A stretch of DNA of 64,000 nucleotides from Stenotrophomonas sp. 169 (GCF_014621775.1 NZ_CP061204.1:3554501-3618500), one strand, 5' to 3'. Positions 1 through 8,614 are shown, counted from the first letter of the stretch. Numbers and translations: made by a program. The notes: generated by a model from the letters alone, not told the origin.

Positions 1-646
1 TCACAAGCAGACTGGACAACAGCACCCCCATCTCCTTCAGGGCTTCACCGTCCCCACCCGCCAGCGCCTCGTCGAGTAGCCCGGTCACCGCCTCACCGCG
101 CCCTGTGGCAGTCCGCTCGATGATGCGTGCAGAGAGATCGCCGGCCTCTGCTGCCTGCCTACGCCACTGATGCGCGATGGCCTGCATCTGATCCGGGGCG
201 AGCCGCAACGCGTCGCACTGCAGCTTCAGACGCCCGGCGGCGGCGCGGTACTGCGCTGCGGTGACCTGATCACCACGTGCAAGGTTCGCCGACACCGAAT
301 CCACCGTGCTGTCGAACCTTGACCGTGCGTAGCCCATTCCCACGCAGCGCGCACCGATCCCCGCCAGCTGCCGCATGGCCGCAGCATCACCGGCTTGCGC
401 TGAGCGCTTCAGGGCGCTGACCGTGTGAACCTGTGCCTGGGCTTCCGGCATCGGCACCTGATGCACAGCCGGGTCCACAGATGGCACAGATGCAGGGATT
501 GGTGTTCTGTCCGGCCGACTTGTCTCCGGCGAGCCGACCACGTCCATGACTGTCCGCTCCTGCCTCCCCATGATCAGCAGAATCACGATTACCAAGGCGG
601 CACACCAGGCGATCACGCTGCTTCTTCGCGCACTTCGTTTGCGCAT
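1..646 (-). CDS. Anchored Sel1-like hypothetical protein, C-terminus cut by window edge
   Basis: The reading frame is open from an ATG at 646 to the left edge of the window, so about 215 N-terminal residues are visible and the stop lies outside. It begins with a basic stretch (MRKRSARRSS) and one hydrophobic segment (about residues 11-27), so it is probably anchored in the inner membrane or exported. The rest is rich in short helical blocks such as AQAGDAAAMRQL and AAEAGDLSAR, which resemble Sel1/TPR-type repeats. The same blocks recur in the protein at 2221-3141 (AGDPVAMREL, QCENLRL, AAESGDLLAR), so the two are paralogues. No catalytic motif is visible and the function is unknown. The family resemblance is inference; the open frame and hydrophobic N-terminus are seen directly. 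Confidence 0.7.
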   Translation of the reverse strand, partial: MRKRSARRSSVIAWCAALVIVILLIMGRQERTVMDVVGSPETSRPDRTPIPASVPSVDPAVHQVPMPEAQAQVHTVSALKRSAQAGDAAAMRQLAGIGARCVGMGYARSRFDSTVDSVSANLARGDQVTAAQYRAAAGRLKLQCDALRLAPDQMQAIAHQWRRQAAEAGDLSARIIERTATGRGEAVTGLLDEALAGGDGEALKEMGVLLSSLLV

Positions 647-723
647 TGCTACATCCGGCCCGTCATCAAGTACGTTCACCACCGGATGCTAGCATCGGGC
701 GCTCATCCTCAAGGACGATCACC

Positions 724-885
724 ATGGGAAGTTTCAGCATCTGGCACATCCTGATCCTGTTGAGCCTGCTTTTGATCCCGGTCGGTATCGCGCTGGTCGT
801 CTGGTTCATCGTGCGCATCTCGAACAAGCGCTCGCCGGTGAGTCAGTTGCCACCGCGTACGCCCACTGACGACAACCCGCCGTAA
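724..885 (+). CDS. Small single-pass membrane protein, 53 aa
   Basis: The start is set by an AAGGACG ribosome site 6-7 bases before the ATG at 724; the frame is open further upstream but has no such site there. The same AAGGACG-type leader precedes the gene at 2221-3141. The product is almost entirely one hydrophobic helix (IWHILILLSLLLIPVGIALVV) followed by a short polar, proline-rich tail. It is divergent from the gene at 1-646, with only about 80 bases between the start codons. Function is unknown; it could be a small membrane regulator or partner of a larger complex. Confidence 0.6.
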   Translation: MGSFSIWHILILLSLLLIPVGIALVVWFIVRISNKRSPVSQLPPRTPTDDNPP

Positions 886-974
886 CGCCGAACGAGCCCG
901 CCCAGCTGAATTGGGTAGTGACGGCCGCTGGCCGCCAGTTTCTGCATGACGCCATCCGCGACCGGCGGCAGCCT

Positions 975-1340
975 TCAAGCACCCGCCCGCCCATCGACCG
1001 GCTTGACCAGCTCGCGACTCGCCACCAGCAGTCCCTCAACCAGTTCCTGCCCAAGAATCGGCTCACTGCCGCCGTCGTGCAGACTCAGGTGTTCGGCGTG
1101 GAGTATTTCGAGAATGGCCGACAGCCCATGCAGCCGGCGCTGTTCCACTGTCGAGTTCGCACGCCGGTTTGATGCGGCAAGCAGCCACGCAGCGCGCGCC
1201 GCCGGATCGCACAGACACGCCAGCACCGGGTGATCGGCAAGCAGCGCCTCAAGTTTTTCGACGGCACGCGCAGGCAGGTCGAGTACGGCGTCGCCGATCA
1301 GCGCATGCAGGCGGTGGGCGGGCGGATAGTGACGTGACAT
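975..1340 (-). CDS. Hypothetical soluble protein, 121 aa
   Basis: The ATG at 1340 begins MSRHYPPAHRLHALIG. The frame extends upstream without a good start, and the upstream translation has low-quality, Cys/Arg-rich composition, so 1340 is preferred. The product is predicted all-helical (leucine and alanine rich, LPARAVEKLEALLADHP, AILEILHAEHLSL), with no signal peptide or membrane segment. I do not recognise a named family or any catalytic motif. It faces the small membrane protein at 724-885 tail to tail, about 90 bases apart, and is not evidently in an operon. Confidence 0.55.
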   Translation of the reverse strand: MSRHYPPAHRLHALIGDAVLDLPARAVEKLEALLADHPVLACLCDPAARAAWLLAASNRRANSTVEQRRLHGLSAILEILHAEHLSLHDGGSEPILGQELVEGLLVASRELVKPVDGRAGA

Positions 1341-1654
1341 GGCAGGCTCTCGCAGCACGGAAGCGCCACCCGCGCCGAAGCGCAGGGTGGCAGGCGATGC
1401 GGGTTGACGTACCGGCCAAGTTGTCGCCGAAAAACCGGCGGATCGGGTGATCCCCGCGCACCGCCTGCCGCAGAACCGGCATGGCAGTACATTCTCCGCC
1501 GTACCCGGAGGGCCACAACAGAGGTAAGCGACAACAACTTGATTCGGAACGTCAATTCCGGCTGGAGCGAAGGCCCCAGCCCCGTTATCGTGCACAGCCG
1601 CTGCGGCTTTTCGCTATCAGGCTTCCTGCAATCTTGAGATCGATCGCCGATATC
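1341..1654. other. Intergenic stretch without a clear gene
   Basis: About 310 bases between the hypothetical gene at 975-1340 and the membrane protein at 1655-2122. Reading frames here have poor composition and no ribosome site. A short GCCGC/GCGGC stem near 1599-1612 is followed by TTTTCG and could be a weak terminator. Upstream promoter elements for the 975-1340 gene should lie in the part next to 1340, but I see no convincing -35/-10 pair. Confidence 0.4.
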
Positions 1655-2122
1655 TCACTGCCCTGACCCGCCATCCCGACCTGATCCGTCGCTTCGACGG
1701 CGTTTCCCCCATAGCGACCACAGCTTCAAAAGCTCGCCAAGGGCCATCAAGACCATCAGCAATGCGGGCGAAAAACCGGCCCAACCCATGTGTGCCAGGA
1801 AAAATACCGACGGCATCACGAGCAGTATTCTGAAAGGCAGTTGGGCAATGACGACGTAACGCCCCAGCCTGGAACGCTTCACCAGCAAGATGCCAGATAG
1901 CAGCATCGACAGCAGCAGGGTGGCATCAAGAATCGACACAAGTAACGGCAGCATGCTGCCGTGGCGCTGCTGTATCGCCATGCCCGACGCGATGTCATGA
2001 GCCACCGGGATCCCTCCCTGGTAAACGCTGCTCACCGCATATAAAAGGAGAGCAGCAAGGTCCATCGCTCCCCAGAGCATCATCCATCGATTGTCAGCGA
2101 CACGGCCCATTCCCTTGCTCAC
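1655..2122 (-). CDS. Hypothetical four-helix membrane protein, 155 aa
   Basis: The best start is a GTG at 2122, because AGGAG sits five bases upstream; in-frame ATG codons further upstream run back through the GTAG palindrome and lack such a site. The product has about four hydrophobic helices (LWGAMDLAALLLYAVSSV, LLVSILDATLLLSMLLSGILLV, VIAQLPFRILLVMPSVFFLA, PALLMVLMALGELLKLW) and a basic, glycine-rich C-terminus. No conserved active-site motif is evident and the function is unknown. It is downstream of, and on the same strand as, the anchored Sel1-like gene at 2221-3141, separated by a GTAG repeat. Confidence 0.6.
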   Translation of the reverse strand: MSKGMGRVADNRWMMLWGAMDLAALLLYAVSSVYQGGIPVAHDIASGMAIQQRHGSMLPLLVSILDATLLLSMLLSGILLVKRSRLGRYVVIAQLPFRILLVMPSVFFLAHMGWAGFSPALLMVLMALGELLKLWSLWGKRRRSDGSGRDGGSGQ

Positions 2123-2180
2123 AGTTTCTCCTTCCCACATACATTCCATGGATGATCCAACACAAGACGGACCGACACCG

Positions 2181-2203
2181 GTAGCGCCGAGCCATGCTCG
2201 GCG
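2181..2203. repeat. SMAG-type GTAG palindrome
   Basis: A GTAG tetranucleotide is followed by the palindrome CGCCGAGCCATGCTCGGCG. This is the same GTAG-stem pattern seen at 36143, 36213 and 38437 and is typical of Stenotrophomonas genomes. Confidence 0.75.
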
Positions 2204-2220
2204 GCAGCGCGCGCTCCGCA

Positions 2221-3141
2221 TCAGTGCCCCGAATGCATCTCATCAAGCAGTCTGCGCAACCACTCAAGGCGCTCATTCACCCGCTCCATTTCACCCTCCC
2301 CCTGGGCCTGCTTGCGCACCATGCCTTCAAACGTCTCACCGCACATCAAACCTATGAGGCACGTTTCATCGTGGCGAACCGATTCCATCCCGCAGTCCAT
2401 TCCACGTTCGCAGGCCAAGAGAATCAGCGCCGTGTGGTCGTACGGGGTGCTGCCAATACCAAAGCGGGGAGGCGCCCTCTGCACTGTCGGTAAGTAGATC
2501 ATCGACAGCTCATACAATGCGCGCGGATCGTCGGAAGCCAGTGCGTCGTCGATGAGGGTGTCCGCATCATCCGGCAATGCCGCCTGCGTCTCCGGCGTAA
2601 ACGCGCGGCCGCGTTGACGCAAGCGCGCCAGCAGATCACCACTTTCCGCAGCATCAGCAAGAAGCTGACGGTACAGCAGCACGTGCTCCTTTTGGCTGCC
2701 AAGCCGGAGGTTCTCGCACTGCGATCCCACGCGGGTGGCGGCAGCGCGCAGCGCGGCCTGATCGACAGGATTCAACCGCGATGCCGTGGACTCAACGCCG
2801 CTCCAGAAATCGCTCCCCCGGTTGAGTCCAAAACTACAATTCAGGATCAGCTCGGAAAGCTCGCGCATGGCAACCGGGTCGCCGGCTTCCGCGTCGCGCC
2901 GAAGTTCCAGCACACGCGACGCCGCCGTCGCTGGATTGCTGCGCGGTGTCTCCGCCGCACCGCTCTGGCTCCCGGACACTCCAGTCGATCTCGTGACCGC
3001 TACGTCCCCGTCATTCGCGGGTTCGACGGAAGATGTGCCCTGCCCTGACCACCAGACGACAGCGGCAACCACACACAGCAGAAGCCCAACGAGGGTGAGC
3101 GCGCGTTTGAGCGGCCCCTTTGGCGGTTGATCCCTGCGCAT
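2221..3141 (-). CDS. Anchored Sel1-like hypothetical protein, 306 aa
   Basis: The ATG at 3141 (MRRDQPPKGPLKRALT) is chosen over one 18 bases upstream because an AAGGACGA ribosome site lies just before it. One hydrophobic segment (LVGLLLCVVAAVVWW, about residues 15-30) follows a basic N-terminus and points to a membrane anchor with a periplasmic body. The body carries helical blocks such as DAEAGDPVAMRELSELI, QCENLRLGSQ and ADAAESGDLLARLR that match the protein at 1-646, and four Cys residues late in the chain (CERGMDCGM, CLIGLMCGE) that may form disulfides. The function is unknown. The GTAG repeat at 2181 lies just after its stop. Confidence 0.65.
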   Translation of the reverse strand: MRRDQPPKGPLKRALTLVGLLLCVVAAVVWWSGQGTSSVEPANDGDVAVTRSTGVSGSQSGAAETPRSNPATAASRVLELRRDAEAGDPVAMRELSELILNCSFGLNRGSDFWSGVESTASRLNPVDQAALRAAATRVGSQCENLRLGSQKEHVLLYRQLLADAAESGDLLARLRQRGRAFTPETQAALPDDADTLIDDALASDDPRALYELSMIYLPTVQRAPPRFGIGSTPYDHTALILLACERGMDCGMESVRHDETCLIGLMCGETFEGMVRKQAQGEGEMERVNERLEWLRRLLDEMHSGH

Positions 3142-3257
3142 GTGTCGTCCTTGATTCAATCCCTGTCCACTTTACCCGGCAGGCGCGACATGTCATCACC
3201 CGCCGCTGGCGGCAGCCCGTATTACAGTGGATTCCACGCTCATCCTGAGGCATGCCC

Positions 3258-4880
3258 ATGCGCGCATCCCACGGCCTGGCCGGCCTGTTCCTGTCCCCCC
3301 TGCTGTGGAGTGGCATCGCCGCTGCCGCCGATCCGGTACCACCCGATCAACAGTTGCAGCCGCTGTTTCAACAGGTCCAGGGCGCTCATCTGTTTCCCGA
3401 CCAGAAGACGTTTGCTGACGCGATACCCCGCCGTGCGCCTGCCGACGTGCTGGGTGCCTGGCATCGTGAGCAGCTCCAACCGGGCTACGCACTGCAGACC
3501 TTTGTCAGCGACAACTTTGAGATGCCTGCCGAGGCCAAGGCATACACCCCGCCGGCGGGCGAGACACTGCGCGCGCACATCGACGGTCTGTGGCCGGTGC
3601 TGACCCGGCAGACTGGCACGGTGGATCCACACGGCTCGCTGCTGCCCCTGCCCAAGCCGTATGTCGTGCCCGGCGGTCGCTTCCGCGAGGTGTATTACTG
3701 GGACAGCTACTTCACGCTGCTTGGGTTGGCGAGCAGCCAGCAGTGGCAGCTGGTACGCGACATGGTGGACAACTTCGCCTACCAGATCGATACCTACGGC
3801 CACATTCCCAACGGCAACCGCAGTTACTACCTCAGCCGCTCGCAACCGCCCTTCTTCAGCCTGATGGTGGATCTGCTGGCGACGCACGAAGGCGACGAGG
3901 CCTACCGACGCTACCTGCCCCAGCTGCGCGCGGAGCATGCGTTTTGGATGTCCGGCGCTGAGGCCCTGGCGCCCGGCACCGCACAGACCCGCGTGGTGAA
4001 ACTGGTCGACGGCAGCGTATTGAACCGCTACTACGATGCCCGCGCGGTGCCACGCACCGAATCGTGGACGGATGACTTGGCGACGGCCGCGCAGGCGCCT
4101 CAGCGTGCACCGTCACAGGTCTACCGCGATCTGCGGGCCGGCGCTGAATCCGGCTGGGATTTCAGCTCGCGCTGGCTGGATGATCCGTCGGCGCTGTCCA
4201 GCATCCGCACCACCGATATCGTGCCAGTGGATCTGAACAGTCTGCTGTACCACCTGGAAGTCACGATCGCGCGTGCCAGTAGCGCGGCCGGTGACCGTGC
4301 GGGCCGCCGCGCCTTCAAGCAGAAGGCCGACGACCGTGCCCGCGCCATCAACAGTGCCCTGTGGGACGCGGAACAGGGCTGGTATGTCGACCGTGACCTG
4401 CGCAGTGGGCAAACGCGCCCGGCCCTCACGGCGGCGGCACTGTTCCCGCTGTGGCTGAAGGTGGCAACCCGGCCGCAGGCACGCCGCACGGCCGATGCGG
4501 TCGAACAGCAGTTGGTGAAACAGGGCGGCCTGCTGACCACGACCATCACCACCGGCCAACAGTGGGATGCGCCCAACGGCTGGGCGCCGCTGCAGTGGGT
4601 CGCCGTGGACGGGCTTCAGCACTATGGCCAGGACACGCTGGCGCGGCAGGTCGGTGTGCGCTTCCTGCGGACCGTGCAATCGGTCTACGACGGCGAACAG
4701 AAACTGGTGGAGAAATACGTCGTGGATGGGTCCGCCGGCGGTGGTGGTGGCGGCGAATACCCGCTGCAGGATGGCTTCGGCTGGAGCAACGGCGTGACGC
4801 TGGCGCTGCTGGATCGGCTGTGTGCACCGAAGAAGCGCTGTGACAGTGCAGCCGACGTGGAAGAAGGCAACGCGCCTTGA
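3258..4880 (+). CDS. treA: Periplasmic alpha,alpha-trehalase (GH37)
   Basis: This enzyme hydrolyses trehalose to two glucose molecules. Both family signatures are present: PGGRFREVYYWDSY (about residue 140) and QWDAPNGWAP (about residue 435), followed by the glycine-rich GGGGGGEY segment usual near the catalytic end. A signal peptide (LAGLFLSPLLWSGIAAAAD) indicates export to the periplasm, where external trehalose would be broken down. The 540-residue length fits bacterial TreA. Two in-frame ATGs, 3252 and 3258, are possible; the GAGG at 3247-3250 is better spaced for 3258. The gene stands alone, divergent from 2221-3141. No operator is evident. Identification is secure; the exact start is less so. 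Confidence 0.95.
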   Translation: MRASHGLAGLFLSPLLWSGIAAAADPVPPDQQLQPLFQQVQGAHLFPDQKTFADAIPRRAPADVLGAWHREQLQPGYALQTFVSDNFEMPAEAKAYTPPAGETLRAHIDGLWPVLTRQTGTVDPHGSLLPLPKPYVVPGGRFREVYYWDSYFTLLGLASSQQWQLVRDMVDNFAYQIDTYGHIPNGNRSYYLSRSQPPFFSLMVDLLATHEGDEAYRRYLPQLRAEHAFWMSGAEALAPGTAQTRVVKLVDGSVLNRYYDARAVPRTESWTDDLATAAQAPQRAPSQVYRDLRAGAESGWDFSSRWLDDPSALSSIRTTDIVPVDLNSLLYHLEVTIARASSAAGDRAGRRAFKQKADDRARAINSALWDAEQGWYVDRDLRSGQTRPALTAAALFPLWLKVATRPQARRTADAVEQQLVKQGGLLTTTITTGQQWDAPNGWAPLQWVAVDGLQHYGQDTLARQVGVRFLRTVQSVYDGEQKLVEKYVVDGSAGGGGGGEYPLQDGFGWSNGVTLALLDRLCAPKKRCDSAADVEEGNAP

Positions 4881-5001
4881 AGCCGCACGGTCCCACTCCA
4901 TGAAACCAGCGTGAAACGGCCCTTCGAAAACTTTCACAACCAAACGCGCAGCCTCATGGCGCACGCTGCATCGGCAGCGCACAGATACGGAGCGTCATCC
5001 C

Positions 5002-6054
5002 ATGAATACCCGCAGCGATTACGAAGATCGCAGACCCCTCGGTGCCGATGTGGCAACGGTTGTCAGCACACCGGCGATCGTCGCCCCTACGCACGAAAGC
5101 GCCGTCTCCTGGGGCGCCATCCTTGCCGGCGCCATCGGTGCTGCCGCGCTCTCGCTGATCCTGCTGATCCTTGGCGTCGGCCTCGGTCTGTCGTCGGTTT
5201 CCCCGTGGTCATTCGATGGCGTGTCGAAGGAAACGTTCGGCTGGACCAGCGTCGCGTGGCTGACCTTCACCGCCATCGCGGCATCGGCGCTCGGTGGCTA
5301 TCTGGCCGGCCGTCTGCGCACCAAGTGGGCGGGCCTGCACGGTGACGAGACCTACTTCCGCGATACCGCACACGGCTTCGTGTCGTGGGCCGTTGCCACC
5401 CTGCTGACCGCTGCGCTGCTGACCTCCGCCATCGGCGGCATCCTCGGTGCCGGGGCAAAGGTTGCCGGTGCGACTGCAGGCGCTGCGGCGTCCACCGTCG
5501 GCGTTGCCGCCGCAGGTGCAGGCTCGGCCGCGATGGGCACTCAGGAAGGTGATCTGGACTACTGGGTCGACTCGCTGTTCCGCAACGCATCGACCGATCC
5601 GGCAGCGCCGCCGCCGGCTCCGTTGGCACCGGGCGCCATGCCGTCGCCGACCGCAGCGGCCCCTGCTGCACCGGGTAACGTCCCGCCGCCGCCGCGTCCG
5701 ATGCCGGGCAACGAGCGTGGTGCAGATCGCCGCGAAGTCCGCAGCGAAGTGAACCGCATCATCGTGTCCAGCCTTCGTTCGGAAGGCCTGAATCCGGCCG
5801 ACACGCAGTATCTGGCCCAGCTGATTGCCCGCGAAACCGGCATGAGCCAGGCTGAAGCACAGGCGCGCGTCACCGACGTGCAGACCCGCATGCGTGCAGC
5901 GCTGGAAGAAGCCAAGACCACCGCCATGAAGGCGGCCGATGACGCCCGCAAGGCATCTGCCTATGCCGCACTGTGGCTGTTCATCACCCTGCTGATCGGC
6001 GCGTTCTTCGCCAGCCTCAGCGCCACGTGGGGCGGCCGTCGCCGTGACCTGTAA
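5002..6054 (+). CDS. Multi-pass membrane protein, PhnA-like family
   Basis: The 350-residue product has hydrophobic helices at about residues 33-60 (AILAGAIGAAALSLILLIL), 82-100, 125-150 and 318-340, an alanine/glycine-rich stretch, then a long proline-rich linker (PAAPPPAPLAPGAMPSPTAAA) and a charged helical region before the last helix. Proteins with this arrangement are sometimes annotated as PhnA-like membrane proteins; the name carries no proven function. It is followed 27 bases later by a 23-codon gene with a strong ribosome site and then by a perfect terminator, so the two probably form one transcript. Function is unknown. Confidence 0.7.
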   Translation: MNTRSDYEDRRPLGADVATVVSTPAIVAPTHESAVSWGAILAGAIGAAALSLILLILGVGLGLSSVSPWSFDGVSKETFGWTSVAWLTFTAIAASALGGYLAGRLRTKWAGLHGDETYFRDTAHGFVSWAVATLLTAALLTSAIGGILGAGAKVAGATAGAAASTVGVAAAGAGSAAMGTQEGDLDYWVDSLFRNASTDPAAPPPAPLAPGAMPSPTAAAPAAPGNVPPPPRPMPGNERGADRREVRSEVNRIIVSSLRSEGLNPADTQYLAQLIARETGMSQAEAQARVTDVQTRMRAALEEAKTTAMKAADDARKASAYAALWLFITLLIGAFFASLSATWGGRRRDL

Positions 6055-6081
6055 CTTCATTTCCCACCAAGGAGAGCTTTC

Positions 6082-6153
6082 ATGAAGACCTTGCTGCTGT
6101 GGTTCCTGGGCGTGCCGATTCCGCTCTTGATCCTGTACGCGATCTTCTTCTGA
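6082..6153 (+). CDS. Very small hydrophobic protein, 23 aa
   Basis: An AAGGAGAG ribosome site precedes the ATG by seven bases. The whole product (MKTLLLWFLGVPIPLLILYA plus IFF) is a single membrane helix interrupted by a GVPIP kink. It lies between the membrane protein at 5002-6054 and a strong terminator, so it is probably co-transcribed and translated. Such tiny membrane proteins usually modulate a larger membrane partner; the upstream gene is the obvious candidate, but that is inference. Confidence 0.65.
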   Translation: MKTLLLWFLGVPIPLLILYAIFF

Positions 6154-6170
6154 GATCGCAGACCTGCATC

Positions 6171-6200
6171 GCATCAGGCCACCTTCGGGTGGCCTGATGC
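6171..6200. terminator. Strong bidirectional hairpin terminator
   Basis: A perfect 13-base stem GCATCAGGCCACC / GGTGGCCTGATGC closes on a TTCG tetraloop, followed by GTTTC on the plus strand. It sits between convergent genes (6082-6153 and 6211-6852) and can serve both. Confidence 0.85.
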
Positions 6201-6210
6201 GTTTCGGCGG

Positions 6211-6852
6211 TCAGCTTTCCTGGCTGAGCTGCTGCACCAGATGGCGCGTCAACCGGCGGCGCGCGAAGAAACCCTGCAACTGCCGCGCCTTGATGGTGGT
6301 CGGGCGCAGACGGACTCCGTTCCCGGCAGTTTCCTCCACGCGGTAACCGCGTGACGCCGCGCAGAGCTCCGCCCGCGCAGCGGTAATCACCACCACCGTG
6401 ATTTCCAGTGAGGCCAGCGGCATGTCCGCAGTGATATCCGGATTCTCCGCGCAGGCCCGGTTGATCATCGTAGAGAATCGCCCGATGTCGATCTCCTCGC
6501 CACTGCTCAGCGGCCCCACGTTGGTCGCCCGCCGCGCATCGCCCGAATCGGGCTCGTCACCACTGGCCCACTGCTCGTTACGCTCGGGAATGATCGCGCG
6601 GATGCGGGTGCCATCGGGCTGGGTGAGGTCGAACATGATGTCCAGAAGGAATACCGGCTCCAGACCAAGGTTGGTGACGAAACAGTGCGCATTCATGCCC
6701 CGCCCTGCTCCGGAGGTAATCAGGATCGACGGTCGCCGCTGCCGCCGGTAGCTGGAGAGGAAGACGTTGAGGTAGACGATCCAGATAAGGGCCGTCACGC
6801 CTGCCATCACGGCGGTAATCAGGGGTGCGTAGTGGAGCAGGGTCTGGAGCAA
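6211..6852 (-). CDS. Hypothetical anchored protein, 213 aa
   Basis: The product starts with one strong hydrophobic helix (residues about 7-33, LITAVMAGVTALIWIVYLNVF), a basic stop-transfer sequence (YRRQRRP) and a soluble domain on the cytoplasmic side with beta-like segments (PSILITSGAGRG, HCFVTNLGLEPVFLLDIMF). This layout fits a membrane-anchored protein of unknown function, and no catalytic motif can be assigned. Convergent with the small protein at 6082 across the terminator. The start at 6852 is the first ATG of the frame; no strong ribosome site was found. Confidence 0.6.
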   Translation of the reverse strand: MLQTLLHYAPLITAVMAGVTALIWIVYLNVFLSSYRRQRRPSILITSGAGRGMNAHCFVTNLGLEPVFLLDIMFDLTQPDGTRIRAIIPERNEQWASGDEPDSGDARRATNVGPLSSGEEIDIGRFSTMINRACAENPDITADMPLASLEITVVVITAARAELCAASRGYRVEETAGNGVRLRPTTIKARQLQGFFARRRLTRHLVQQLSQES

Positions 6853-7048
6853 CGTGGGATCCTCGTGCGTCTGTCAGGGCGCCCGCCGCAGGTGGAGTGA
6901 GGCGGCAGCGCGAGCGGCCCAATCTGCAGCGTATGCCGTAAGCACTGCGAGAAGCCAACATGAAATTCCGAGCCGGACCGCTGGAAAATCGGTCCGCCGT
7001 TGGGTAACGTCGTGCATCGGAACAGGGCATGCAAGGAGCGACGCCGCG

Positions 7049-7411
7049 ATGGCAAGAGGGTATTCAAAGCAACGGGGCGATGGCACGGTCGCCTACTATG
7101 ATTCCGAAGAAGCCATGCGGGCCGACGTGCCACCCGCGCCCGGAATGTTCGAGTTTTCCGTTTTCTGGGCCGTCATCGGATTCTTCATGTCCGTGGTCGC
7201 CGTGGCCCTGATCAACTACGCCGTGGAGCCGGGCGTGGCCTGGTCCAAACCCATCCGCTTCAGCCTGTCTCTACTGGGCGTAGCAGCAGGCACGTACGTG
7301 ATAGGTCGTGCAGGTCAGTTCCTGTTACATGCTTGCTGGCTGCTGATGGGCATTCTGATCGTGCTGGGCATCCTGGGCACCGTCGTTGCCACGCTCTGGC
7401 ATTTCGCCTGA
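7049..7411 (+). CDS. Hypothetical membrane protein, 120 aa
   Basis: The start ATG at 7049 (MARGYSKQRGDGTVAYYD) has an AAGGAG site 10-12 bases upstream; the frame is open upstream without one. A hydrophilic N-terminus is followed by three hydrophobic helices (FSVFWAVIGFFMSVVAVALI, FSLSLLGVAAGTYVIG, HACWLLMGILIVLGILGTVVA). No functional motif is recognised. It is 31 bases upstream of the DUF1272 gene on the same strand and may share a transcript with it. Confidence 0.6.
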   Translation: MARGYSKQRGDGTVAYYDSEEAMRADVPPAPGMFEFSVFWAVIGFFMSVVAVALINYAVEPGVAWSKPIRFSLSLLGVAAGTYVIGRAGQFLLHACWLLMGILIVLGILGTVVATLWHFA

Positions 7412-7442
7412 GCCTCCCTTTCCCCATGTGGAGTGCCGACTC

Positions 7443-7652
7443 ATGCTGCAGATGCGCCCCCATTGCGAATGCTGCGATGTTGATCTTCCTGCAACCTCGA
7501 CAGATGCCTGGATCTGCTCGTTCGAATGCACGTTCTGCACCCATTGCGTGGAGACCGCGCTGAAGCAGCGATGCCCGAACTGCGCCGGCGAACTTTGCAT
7601 AAGGCCCACACGCGTGGGCGACGCGTTGGCGCGCAATCCAGCCTCAGGGTAG
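7443..7652 (+). CDS. DUF1272 zinc-ribbon-like protein, 69 aa
   Basis: The sequence opens MLQMRPHCECCDVDLPA and contains ICSFECTFCTHCVE and RCPNCAGELCIRP, the Cys pattern of the DUF1272 family. Nine or so Cys residues in CxxC pairs indicate structural zinc binding. The family has no settled role. The TAG stop codon is the TAG of a GTAG palindrome (7649-7671), so the repeat supplies the end of this gene. Confidence 0.85.
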   Translation: MLQMRPHCECCDVDLPATSTDAWICSFECTFCTHCVETALKQRCPNCAGELCIRPTRVGDALARNPASG

Positions 7653-7671
7653 AGCCGACTTCAGTCGGCTG
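7649..7671. repeat. SMAG-type GTAG palindrome overlapping a stop codon
   Basis: GGTAGAGCCGACTTCAGTCGGCT: GTAG plus a CCGACT/AGTCGG stem. Its TAG ends the DUF1272 gene. Confidence 0.75.
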
Positions 7672-7693
7672 CCGTCCCCTTTTCCTGCCGGAC

Positions 7694-8614
7694 TCACTCC
7701 ACAGGTGGTTGCCGCGCGGCTTCTTCTTCCCGCACTTCCCTGTACAAGGCCTCGAGCTTTGCCTCACCGGCGGCGCGTGCAAGGGCATCCGCTTCGCTGT
7801 TCTGCCGTGCAGTTTCCTGGTATTCCGCCCAGCGGCCAGGCGGCAGGACCTCAAGCTGGTTGTCAGGGCGTAGCTGGAGCGACGCCGGGGTCTTCATCGA
7901 GACGGCGAAGTTGTCCAACAGCCACTTCCGCCGCACGTCGGGCGATGCATGAAGCAGGTCGGCCTCGGCGTACGTCTGCATGGGCAGCAGTTGCTCGGCA
8001 AGCACCTCATCGGTGGATACCCGCACGAGCCTGACAATCAGCCGCTCTCGATCCGAGTCGTCGTTGTAGAGCGCGACGACGTCGCCCTCTATCCAAAGCA
8101 CCCACCAGTACCCCGCTATCGGATAGACATGGAACGGCCGCTCGCGCACCAGCAACACATTGCTTGCCTCGTCATAGAGTGTCTGCCAGCCGGGCGCTGT
8201 CTCACTCGGGGAGCAGTCAGTCGAGCTTGTCTTGATCCTCTCGACCCTGGCCTTGCCCTTCCCCGCGAGCAGTCGCGTCGTCCAGCAGCGCGTCGAATCG
8301 CGATTGTGCGACGCCAGCAATATCGCATCATCGGCGAGCACGACTACATCGCTGTGCACGAACGTATCGTTGGTGGCTTGCGGGTCCTGCAGCAGCGAGG
8401 CGAACGCCTTGTCGGACAGCTTTTCGCCATCGAGGTACAGCACGTACGTCGTGTAGTGCCGGTACTCACTGATGTTGATGTCCAATCTGCTCTCGGTAAC
8501 CGCGACGACCTTCAAGGTGTCGGAGGAGAGCACTGGTTCCTTGCTGGTCCAGGCGCAGCCGGTCGAAAGCAGCAATGCGGCGATGCCCAAGACTCGGATA
8601 ACTCTGGAGGTCAT
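7694..8614 (-). CDS. Hypothetical lipoprotein, 306 aa
   Basis: The ATG at 8614 gives a lipoprotein signal (MTSRVIRVLGIAALLLSTGC) with the lipobox LSTGC, so the mature protein is lipid-anchored at Cys20. The frame is open further upstream, but only this start produces an N-terminal signal. The body is mixed alpha/beta with a hydrophobic WWVLWIEGDVVALYND segment and a charged helical C-terminus (AAGEAKLEALYREVREEEAA). I recognise no family. Convergent with the DUF1272 gene. Confidence 0.65.
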   Translation of the reverse strand: MTSRVIRVLGIAALLLSTGCAWTSKEPVLSSDTLKVVAVTESRLDINISEYRHYTTYVLYLDGEKLSDKAFASLLQDPQATNDTFVHSDVVVLADDAILLASHNRDSTRCWTTRLLAGKGKARVERIKTSSTDCSPSETAPGWQTLYDEASNVLLVRERPFHVYPIAGYWWVLWIEGDVVALYNDDSDRERLIVRLVRVSTDEVLAEQLLPMQTYAEADLLHASPDVRRKWLLDNFAVSMKTPASLQLRPDNQLEVLPPGRWAEYQETARQNSEADALARAAGEAKLEALYREVREEEAARQPPVE

